A stretch of DNA of 64,000 nucleotides from JBBRDU01 sp038230335. Its GTDB lineage: Bacteria > Verrucomicrobiota > Verrucomicrobiia > Chthoniobacterales > UBA10450. The notes beneath the pieces are model-generated. The model did no database searches. It was given only the letters and a program-made list of their open reading frames with translations, and was not told the DNA's origin. A program made the translations under genes and the position numbers. The stretch is taken from assembly GCA_038230335.1 (NCBI GenBank), contig JBBRNL010000008.1, positions 66,396 through 130,395 on the forward strand, in the 5' to 3' direction. Every line of letters begins with the position of its first letter. Within the stretch, counting starts at the first letter, position 1. Positions 36,062 through 43,640 of this stretch are shown here, piece after piece.

Positions 36062-36930
36062 ACGATAAATCCCTGCGTGTTCCGATTTCAGTTGTTGTGC
36101 CGATCAAGAACGAGGCGGAGAACCTGCCGCGCTGCCTCGGGAGCATTCAGTGGGCGGAGGAAATTTTCGTGGTCGATTCTCACAGCAGTGACGGCTCCGT
36201 CGAAATTGCCACACAACTCGGCGCAACAGTTGTTCAGTTTGAGTTCCAGGGAACCTGGCCCAAAAAGAAGAATTGGGCGCTGCAAAATCTGCCTTTCAGG
36301 CATGAATGGGTCCTCATCCTGGATGCCGATGAAGCGCTCCCGGCGGAAGCGGCTGAGGAAATCGCCAGGGCGGTGAGTAGCCCGAGCAACATCGCCGGGT
36401 ATTGGATCAACCGCCGTTTCTTTTTCCTGGGGCGTTGGTTGCGGCACTCCTACTATCCGAATTGGAATCTTCGTTTGTTTCGACATCAACTCGGTCGGTA
36501 TGAGCGGTTAACGGAAGCGGAGACGAAAAGTGGGGATAACGAGGTGCATGAACACGTGATCGTGCAGGGACAGACCGCACGTCTGCGCTGCGAGATGGAC
36601 CATTATGCGTTCCCGTCGGTCGATGTATTTGTCGAGAAACATAACCGCTATTCCAACTGGGAAGCACGGGTGGCGGTCGATGGCTTGCTGCCGCAAAGCG
36701 CCGGTGACTTAAGTCACCGGCGGGTGGAGCGTCGCCGTCGACTCAAACTGTTGTCGCAGCGCCTTCCTTTCCGCCCCCTCCTGCGATTCCTTTACATTTT
36801 TGTGTGGCAGAAGGGTTTCCTGGACGGTCGGGACGGATATTACTTTGCCCGCTTGCACGCGACCTACGAGTTTCTTTCCGTTGTCAAAACGTACGAGCTG
36901 CGCCGGCGCGCCGAAGTGGTACAAGACTGA
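36058..36930 (+). CDS. Glycosyltransferase family 2 (WaaE/KdtX-like)
   Basis: 290 residues. ISVVVPIKNEAENLPRCLGSI, FVVDSHSSDGSVEIA and LILDADEALP are the three GT2 blocks. The later PNWNLRLFRHQLGRYE, then EVHEHVIVQGQ, is typical of the LPS core glucosyltransferase-like (WaaE/KdtX) branch. That branch adds a hexose to a lipid-linked acceptor in the cytoplasm. The C-terminal RFLYIFVWQKGFLDGRDGYY may be membrane-associating. It is coupled upstream by ATGA. Confidence 0.88.
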   Translation: MNDKSLRVPISVVVPIKNEAENLPRCLGSIQWAEEIFVVDSHSSDGSVEIATQLGATVVQFEFQGTWPKKKNWALQNLPFRHEWVLILDADEALPAEAAEEIARAVSSPSNIAGYWINRRFFFLGRWLRHSYYPNWNLRLFRHQLGRYERLTEAETKSGDNEVHEHVIVQGQTARLRCEMDHYAFPSVDVFVEKHNRYSNWEARVAVDGLLPQSAGDLSHRRVERRRRLKLLSQRLPFRPLLRFLYIFVWQKGFLDGRDGYYFARLHATYEFLSVVKTYELRRRAEVVQD

Positions 36931-36939
36931 GCGGTTGCG

Positions 36940-38163
36940 ATGCGCGTAATCGTCTGGGGGATCAATTATGCGCCGGAAATTACCGGAATCGCGCCGCACA
37001 ATGTTTCATTGTGCGAGTATCTGCACGGGCACGGGCACGACGTGGAGATGGTTACGACGTTCGCCTACTACCCGGCCTGGCGGAAGAGCCTCGAAGATAG
37101 AAACAGGCTCTATCGCACCGACTGCATCAACGGCGTGCCCGTTCATCGTTGCTGGCATTTTGTTCCCGCGCGGGTGACCTCACTCAAGCGAATCCTGCAC
37201 GAAGCGACCTTCGCGATCGGGTCCACCCTCCGGGTCCTTGCTCTTAAGACGCCCGATGTCTATGTGGTAGCGTCGCCGCCGCTCATTCTCGGAACGGCCG
37301 CCTGGCTGGTGTCAGTGCTCAAACGGGCACCATTCATTTTTCACGTGCAGGATCTGCAACCGGATGCGGCAGTTGGCCTTGGCATGTTGCGCGAGGGCTG
37401 GTTTACGCGCGCGCTTTATGGGCTGGAAGACTTTGCCTACAAACATGCGTTGCGCGTGTCCGGTATCAGCCCCGAAATCCTGGACGCCTTCCGTCGCAAG
37501 CATGTGCCGGAAGAAAAACTGATCCTGTATCCGAACAGCGTTGAGCTGCCGGACATGACCAGCATGCCCGAGTCTGGCGCGTTCCGACGCAAACACGGCT
37601 TCCGACCGGACGAGTTTCTTGCCGTCTATGCCGGAAACCTCGGCGTAAAACAGGGATTGGAAATCCTTCTCGATGCGGCCGAGTTTTTGCGGACGGAGTC
37701 GAATATTCGGATTGTACTATGTGGGGATGGAGCCGAACGCGTCGCCATGGAGGAAAATGCACGTCGACGCCAGCTCCAGAATGTGTCGATGCTGCCACTC
37801 CAACGCGGTCTCGATTATGAAGAGTTGCTCATCGATGCCGACGTTTCTTTCATCACCCAACAAAGTGGCTCCGGGAATGCATTTTTCCCGAGTAAATTGC
37901 TCGTGACCCTGGCGCACTTCAGTCCCGTCGTGACGGTGTCGGACGAAGGCAGTGCTCTCGCCCGGGCCGTCGCGGACGGGAGTTTCGGTGTGAATGTCTC
38001 TCCCGGTCAGCCGGCCGAGCTCGCCCGTGTTCTTGCCGAAATAGCGCGAGATCCCCAGAAGCGCCGAGCGTGGGGGCGTTCCGGCCGGGCTTATGTGGAG
38101 CAGTTCGAGCGGAGCCGTATCATCGAGAAATTCACGACGCAGCTGAATTCGGTGATTCGTTAG
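36940..38163 (+). CDS. WcaI-like glycosyltransferase family 4
   Basis: 407 residues. VIVWGINYAPEITGIAPHNVSL matches the N-terminus of the colanic-acid WcaI family closely, and PPLILGTAAWLVSVLKRAPFIFHVQDLQPDAAVGLGML is its middle block (quoted here only by its keys FIFHVQDLQPDAA). The donor domain has AVYAGNLGVKQGLEILLDAA and SGNAFFPSKLLVTLAH. It converges on the WcaJ-type gene with 4 bp between stops, ending the main plus-strand run of the locus. Confidence 0.88.
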   Translation: MRVIVWGINYAPEITGIAPHNVSLCEYLHGHGHDVEMVTTFAYYPAWRKSLEDRNRLYRTDCINGVPVHRCWHFVPARVTSLKRILHEATFAIGSTLRVLALKTPDVYVVASPPLILGTAAWLVSVLKRAPFIFHVQDLQPDAAVGLGMLREGWFTRALYGLEDFAYKHALRVSGISPEILDAFRRKHVPEEKLILYPNSVELPDMTSMPESGAFRRKHGFRPDEFLAVYAGNLGVKQGLEILLDAAEFLRTESNIRIVLCGDGAERVAMEENARRRQLQNVSMLPLQRGLDYEELLIDADVSFITQQSGSGNAFFPSKLLVTLAHFSPVVTVSDEGSALARAVADGSFGVNVSPGQPAELARVLAEIARDPQKRRAWGRSGRAYVEQFERSRIIEKFTTQLNSVIR

Positions 38164-38167
38164 ACGG

Positions 38168-39568
38168 TCAGTAAGCCGTGCGCGGCGGGAAAAGGACGTG
38201 CACGAAAGTGCGCAGGATGATCCCGAATTCGAGGGAAATATTCCAGTTCTCCAGGTACTCAAGATCGCAGGCCACGCGATTCTCGATATCAGAATGTTCC
38301 CGGGTTTCACCGCGAAACCCGCGCACCTGGGCGAGGCCGGTGATACCCGGTTTAACGAAGGCGCGCACGTGGTAATTTTCCATGAGGCGGGCGAACTTAT
38401 TGTTGTGCTCGATCAGGTGAGGGCGCGGCCCGACGATGCTCATTTCTCCCAGAAGCACATTCCAAAACTGCGGCACCTCATCGAGGCTTAGTTTGCGCAG
38501 CCATTTTCCGGCCGGATAAACCCGGCTGTCTCCGTCGCGAGCCTGAAGGGCCAGTTCCTCGTGATCCGTTCGCATGGTGCGGAATTTATAAATTCGGAAA
38601 TGGCGATTCTGCATACCGGCGCGGTTTTGCACATGGAAGAGTGGCCCGGGCGATTGCGCGCGTTGGAGCAGCCAAACCAGCATGGCCAGGATTGGGAAGA
38701 GGAACAGAATGACTGGCACGGCGATGGCCAGATCAATGGCGCGCTTGACGAAACGGTTGAGCGGATTTTCCAGGGGTTCTTCGCGCAAGCCCATGAAGCG
38801 AAAGCCGCCATCCTCGAAATGGGTCACAGAGTGCCGCAAGCGCTCTTCTAAATCGCTCAGAATAAACAAGCGCACGCCGCTCTGGTCGCATGTGCGAATG
38901 ACCGTTTGATTTGCTTCGGTGAAGAAGGGGAATTCGAGCAGAATTACCTGACTGATATGATGTTCTCGGATGACGTTTTCGAGTTGATCGACTCGTCCGA
39001 TAATGGGGACACTCCGCTCCGTGCCGTCGCCCGAATCGTCTGAAATGAGGCCCACCGTGCGCAGGCCGATTTCGGACTTGCGCTGCAGCCATTCGGTTAA
39101 CTGGGCGGCTTTGCGGCTTGAGCCGACCAGTAATGTCCTCTCCTCTCGCCGAAAGATCCGACGGGCCAGGAATCCGGGAAGATAGTAATGCGAAAAAAGC
39201 AACGCCACGTACAGCCAGGGCACAAAGTTGAAGAAAAATATGCGCGAAATGAAACCATCCTTCGTCGCGATCAGGTAAAGGACGAGTAAACCGATGCTGG
39301 CCACGGTCTGGCGAAGACTGAGGCGATGGGGGCGCAATAGCTCGTTTTGCAGGAAATAGTTTTTGGAACGACTGAGTGCCTCTAGAAACATGCCGATCAC
39401 GATTAAGCCGCAGTAAATGCTGTAGCGGCGCCAGGTGAATTCCGCCCCGGCTCCGGGCGAATAGAACGTCACCATGATCCAGACACCAAACCAGAAGAGA
39501 ACGGCGACCATGACGATCTGGCAGACCAGAAAGACGCGGTAGAGGCCTTCCGTGCGTTGCGTCACCAT
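38168..39568 (-). CDS. Undecaprenyl-phosphate sugar-1-phosphate transferase (WcaJ-type initiating enzyme)
   Basis: 466 residues. Four N-terminal TM segments are followed by a CoA-binding-like Rossmann domain (RTLLVGSSRKAAQLTEWL, about 140-250). TM5 and the bacterial sugar transferase domain come next: YKFRTMRTDHEEL, LRKLSLDEVPQFWNVLLGEM, IVGPRPHLIEHN, and VKPGITGLAQVRGF. It attaches the first sugar-1-phosphate to undecaprenyl phosphate and so starts the repeat unit. It is the only polysaccharide gene on the minus strand and has its own 136-bp upstream gap shared with the ligase gene at 39705. Confidence 0.93.
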   Translation of the reverse strand: MVTQRTEGLYRVFLVCQIVMVAVLFWFGVWIMVTFYSPGAGAEFTWRRYSIYCGLIVIGMFLEALSRSKNYFLQNELLRPHRLSLRQTVASIGLLVLYLIATKDGFISRIFFFNFVPWLYVALLFSHYYLPGFLARRIFRREERTLLVGSSRKAAQLTEWLQRKSEIGLRTVGLISDDSGDGTERSVPIIGRVDQLENVIREHHISQVILLEFPFFTEANQTVIRTCDQSGVRLFILSDLEERLRHSVTHFEDGGFRFMGLREEPLENPLNRFVKRAIDLAIAVPVILFLFPILAMLVWLLQRAQSPGPLFHVQNRAGMQNRHFRIYKFRTMRTDHEELALQARDGDSRVYPAGKWLRKLSLDEVPQFWNVLLGEMSIVGPRPHLIEHNNKFARLMENYHVRAFVKPGITGLAQVRGFRGETREHSDIENRVACDLEYLENWNISLEFGIILRTFVHVLFPPRTAY

Positions 39569-39704
39569 GGTTTATTGCAGTTGCGGCAGGCTCAGAGTAC
39601 GCGATGGCCGCGTCCCTTCAACTCGTGCTAAGATAGGGCCGCGGAAACCTGTACCTCTGTCTGTAAAATAGCTATTCCCATACCATGGTAGTCTTCTTCG
39701 GGTA

Positions 39705-42083
39705 ATGCCAGACCCCGTTCCATCCGAATCTCTTCCTCCACCGAGACGAGCTCTCCCTCGCGCGAGCAGTGGCACCGCCGCTGCCCTCCTCCCGGTGCTG
39801 GCCTGCTTTCTGGGCGGTGGCACGGCGAAATGGGCGGAGGGAATCGTAGTCGGGTTACTCGGACTCCTTCTCCTGGTCCGGCCGCCCAGAGTTTCGCTGG
39901 GTCGGGTAACCAACGTCGTGTTCGTTTTATTTGTCAGTCTGGCCGCGATCGCATTCCTTCCAGCGAACTGGTTCTTTGCCCCGGCCTGGCGAACCATCCT
40001 GGTTGAGGATTTTGGAATCCCACTGCCCCACACGGCATCCGCTCAACCCTGGATCAGTGCCACCTGCCTGGTCAGCTTGATCGCGGGAATCAGCTGGCTC
40101 TACTTTGTCAGCACACTGGAGCTTGAACTTCGATCGGTGCGCTTTCAGCTGCGACTCTTCGTCACCGGCATCATCTTCCTCGCGGCAATCTCGATCGTGC
40201 TTTACCTGGCCCATTGGTCGCCGCCGTTCTGGATTAACCAGCGCAACTTCGGGCCTTTCCCTAATCGCAATCAGACAGGAGATCTTTTTGGGATTGCCTC
40301 GATCGTAGTTCTGGCCTGCGGACAGGATGACTTGCGGCGTAGCCGAAACCGGTGGGTGCTGTGGCTTGCAGGTCTCGGGATTCTAGTCACCGCACTCATT
40401 CTCAATCTTTCGCGGGCCGGCATCGCGATTCTCGTGGGAGGCAGTGCCTTATGGGTCGTGGTGGTCACGTTGCGTCAGCGTTCGAGCGCGCGCATCGCTC
40501 TCGGGTTTTCGTTTTTGCTTCTTCTGGTCAGCGCAATTTTGCTGCTCGGCGGACAAACCCTGGAGCGTTTTCATCTCCACGGATTCGGCGGAACGGGGAT
40601 CACGGTCGATTTCCGCTGGAAGATTTTCCATGATGCGTTCGAACTCATCCGGGCGTCGCCCTGGTGCGGGATTGGCCTCGGTAATTTTGATGCGGTTTTC
40701 GCGACTTTTCGGCACGAATCGCTGACGGAGACCCGCGCGTTGCATCCGGAAAGTGATTGGATATGGATGTGGGCCGAACTCGGCTGGCCCGCCGTGCTTC
40801 TGACGATCGTGGGCGCGGCGCTTTTGATCCGTCACGTTCTGCCTCTGCAGGAAGGGACAAATCAACGCTTTCGGCTGGCCGCTCTCCTCGGAGCGGTGAT
40901 TTTCGCTGTGCATGGCATCGTTGACGTCTCGGGACATCGCGTTGGAACAGCGTATGCCGGATTGTTTCTCCTAGGCGCGGCCTTGCATCGGCCGCTCGCG
41001 TTGAAACGCAGTTTCACCATCCCGATTTTCTTCCGCCTGATTGGCCTGGTTCTGCTCGTGTCCGGCGCCTCATGGACCATGGCCATGAAGAAGAACATGC
41101 TCTTGCCCGGTTCGGTCGGCGTTTCCAGTGTAAAACAACTTTCGCCGGTCTCGATCCGCGGCCGGAACTTTGCCGAGTCCATTTCGTTTAACACCCGTGG
41201 ACTGGAATGGGCGCCGCTCGATTGGCAGCTATACTTTTCGCGCGCCCTGGCCGAAGTAGGCGCCCGGCAGCAAGATAATGCGCTGGATGACTTTCGGCGC
41301 GCCCGTTTCCTTGAACCAAATTCATTTGAGGTGCCGTTGGCCGAGGGAACGGCGTGGCTCGCGTCCGAGCCGATCTTTGCTGCGACGGCTTGGCGCGAGG
41401 CTTTGCGGCGGACCACGACCGGCCGGCAACGGCTCGAAGTTTTCGGCGGGATGGTGAACAAAGCATCGGTCGAGAATCCGGAGGTAGGACGCATCCTCCA
41501 GGAGGTTGGATTGACCCAGCATGACCTGGTGCTGGCTTATCTGAATCGGGTAAACGGGCCGCGTTTCAACGAAGAGCTACAGCGCTTTCTACGGGATGAT
41601 CCCGATTTGCATACGCTCGCGGAGACGGAGAAACTGGCAATCTTCGCACTCTGGTCGGAGCGGGGAGATTTGGATGAGCTAGCCCGACAGATCCAGCAAC
41701 ATTCCGAATGGATGCCCTATGCATGGTTTGGTGTGGCCAAGTACGACGCGGCCCGGAGTGATTTTCAAACGGCCTATGGACTGACCGAGCGATTCGGGGA
41801 CGCCGTCGCCATGCCGCGGTTAAATGGGGGCGGTTCTCTCGAAGAACTGCAGAACCGCTACTACACAAACCCTGATAATTATGCGACTGGCTACGCCTTG
41901 TACCGCGTGCAGATGCAGCGGGGGCGGATCGATGACGCACTCCTGACGGCGAGGCATTTTAGCGAACGATCAAACGCGCCGGCCTACTTTCATTTTCTGG
42001 AGGCGCAAGGTTGGGCGGCCAAACAAAACTATGAGCGGGCTTGGAGTGCATGGCTGGCTTACCGTGATGCAGCGAAGAAATAG
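39705..42083 (+). CDS. O-antigen ligase/polymerase-like membrane protein with TPR-like C-terminus
   Basis: 792 residues. The first about 440 contain about 11 TM segments with a Wzy_C loop (TVDFRWKIFHDAFELI, then CGIGLGNFDAVF and HPESDWIWMWAELGWP). Residues from about 460 on are soluble and helical, with TPR-like repeats (ARQQDNALDDFRRARFLEPNS, TGYALYRVQMQRGRIDDALL). Such fusions are found among O-antigen ligases and some EPS polymerases. Because a separate Wzy candidate exists at 30821, this one may ligate the polymer or be a second polymerase. It is followed after 21 bp by the GT39-like gene. Confidence 0.78.
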   Translation: MPDPVPSESLPPPRRALPRASSGTAAALLPVLACFLGGGTAKWAEGIVVGLLGLLLLVRPPRVSLGRVTNVVFVLFVSLAAIAFLPANWFFAPAWRTILVEDFGIPLPHTASAQPWISATCLVSLIAGISWLYFVSTLELELRSVRFQLRLFVTGIIFLAAISIVLYLAHWSPPFWINQRNFGPFPNRNQTGDLFGIASIVVLACGQDDLRRSRNRWVLWLAGLGILVTALILNLSRAGIAILVGGSALWVVVVTLRQRSSARIALGFSFLLLLVSAILLLGGQTLERFHLHGFGGTGITVDFRWKIFHDAFELIRASPWCGIGLGNFDAVFATFRHESLTETRALHPESDWIWMWAELGWPAVLLTIVGAALLIRHVLPLQEGTNQRFRLAALLGAVIFAVHGIVDVSGHRVGTAYAGLFLLGAALHRPLALKRSFTIPIFFRLIGLVLLVSGASWTMAMKKNMLLPGSVGVSSVKQLSPVSIRGRNFAESISFNTRGLEWAPLDWQLYFSRALAEVGARQQDNALDDFRRARFLEPNSFEVPLAEGTAWLASEPIFAATAWREALRRTTTGRQRLEVFGGMVNKASVENPEVGRILQEVGLTQHDLVLAYLNRVNGPRFNEELQRFLRDDPDLHTLAETEKLAIFALWSERGDLDELARQIQQHSEWMPYAWFGVAKYDAARSDFQTAYGLTERFGDAVAMPRLNGGGSLEELQNRYYTNPDNYATGYALYRVQMQRGRIDDALLTARHFSERSNAPAYFHFLEAQGWAAKQNYERAWSAWLAYRDAAKK

Positions 42084-42104
42084 TCCGCCCGCATCACATT
42101 CCAA

Positions 42105-43640
42105 ATGAAAATTTCCGCGGCGGTGGCCCCGGGTCCTTTGATCGACCCCCCGGATAGGACGAGGTCAGCCGGGCCTTCGATCTGGGTCGCCTTGTGGCTG
42201 ATTGCGCTGGCCAGTCGTCTTTGGGCTGCGTTCTACATTCCGAATGCCGAACAGGATGGCTATTCGGACGCCGAAACAATCGCTCGGCTAACGGCCGGTC
42301 TTTCGAACGGACAGTTTCGTCTCGCGGATCTTTATGGATTTTGGTTGCCCCTTTTCCAATTCGTCGCCGCCATCCTGAACATCTGGTTACGCGATCCCCT
42401 GCTGTCTGGGAAGGTTGTCTCCTCTGTCTGTGGGGGCGTGAGTTGCGTGCTGGTTTTTGCCATCGCCTACCGTCTGACGCGTCGCATGGCTCTCAGCCTC
42501 GCTGTGTTTGTCCTCGTTCTGCTGAACCCGCTGCACCTCTTGTACTCAGCGGCCTGCATGACCGATGTGCCGTTCGGTTGTCTCGCGCTCGCCAGTCTTT
42601 GGTTTCTTCTCGAAGATCGTTGGTGGGCGGCGGCGATTTTCGCTGCACTGGCCGGCGCTGTGCGGGTGGAAGCATGGGCGCTCATTCCGCTTCTGCCTCT
42701 TTTGCAGTTCATCCGGCAGCGGCGTGTTTCGCCGCTCCTTTGCTTAATTCTAATTTCTCCGCTGCTCGGCTGGTTGCTTATCAGTCGGATGGCGCGGGGA
42801 GACTGGTTCGCCTTCTTTGCGGAACGGGCTTTGTATCATGCTCATTACATTGATTTCCATCCCTCTCGTCGCGGATTTGCCGTGGCTGATGTCAGAGGCG
42901 ACATCGATTACCTTTTGCTGGGTGCGAATCAAGTCGTCTTTATTGCCAGCATGGTGGGGGCGGTTTTAGTTTTTGTCGAAATGGTGCGGCGCCGTCGAAT
43001 GACGTGGGCTTGTTTCGCCACCATTTCGTATCTTTTTGCGATCCTCGGACTTCTTGTGACGGCATATGTGACCAAGCGCCAACCGGTGTGGCTTCCGCGC
43101 TACGGTTTGTTCGCCTTCGTCCTCGGTTTGCCACTCATGGCGTGGCTCACGCAGCTATTGCTCGAGAAGGCGAGGCCGCTCTGGCTGGGGCGAGTCGGAG
43201 CGATCGTGCTCTTGCTGGCCTGTGCCTCATTGGTCAGGCCGCAGCTCTCGATTATTCCGCACGTGCTCGATGACTTCCGCGCGCAGTCCATGGTGGCCGA
43301 TGCGCTCGTCTCGAATCTGGAGAAGTCTAACGACCACGAAACGCGTTGTTTTTCGGATGACGTGGCTATTCGGGTTTTGTCGCACCTTCCGGCCGATCGG
43401 TTTATTAGTTCGCTTGGGGCACCGCGGGATGCCTGGGATCAGGTTACTCTCTTCGAGAGGTACTTGCGCGACCGGCATGTGGGATACCTGGTGTTCATGT
43501 CGACGGAAGATTCGCTGCCGGTAAAGCACTATTCAGAACTCGGTCACGGCCCGGCTCCGGCGGGTGGCCGATTCCAGGTGATTACTTCGGCGACCTCGGC
43601 GTTTGGGCCGGACGTTTGGTTATACCGTTTGCTGAACTAA
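42105..43640 (+). CDS. GT39-like polytopic membrane glycosyltransferase
   Basis: 511 residues with about 9-11 TM segments. The loop after TM1, FYIPNAEQDGYSDAETIARLT, has acidic residues where GT-C enzymes coordinate the donor, and the middle shows AALAGAVRVEAWALIPLLP as in the GT39/PMT-like family. It would use a polyprenyl-phosphate sugar at the periplasmic face, perhaps to decorate the polymer, lipid or protein. The last about 110 residues are soluble. Its TAA overlaps the TAG of the convergent ppdK by 3 bp (43637-43640). Confidence 0.7.
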   Translation: MKISAAVAPGPLIDPPDRTRSAGPSIWVALWLIALASRLWAAFYIPNAEQDGYSDAETIARLTAGLSNGQFRLADLYGFWLPLFQFVAAILNIWLRDPLLSGKVVSSVCGGVSCVLVFAIAYRLTRRMALSLAVFVLVLLNPLHLLYSAACMTDVPFGCLALASLWFLLEDRWWAAAIFAALAGAVRVEAWALIPLLPLLQFIRQRRVSPLLCLILISPLLGWLLISRMARGDWFAFFAERALYHAHYIDFHPSRRGFAVADVRGDIDYLLLGANQVVFIASMVGAVLVFVEMVRRRRMTWACFATISYLFAILGLLVTAYVTKRQPVWLPRYGLFAFVLGLPLMAWLTQLLLEKARPLWLGRVGAIVLLLACASLVRPQLSIIPHVLDDFRAQSMVADALVSNLEKSNDHETRCFSDDVAIRVLSHLPADRFISSLGAPRDAWDQVTLFERYLRDRHVGYLVFMSTEDSLPVKHYSELGHGPAPAGGRFQVITSATSAFGPDVWLYRLLN

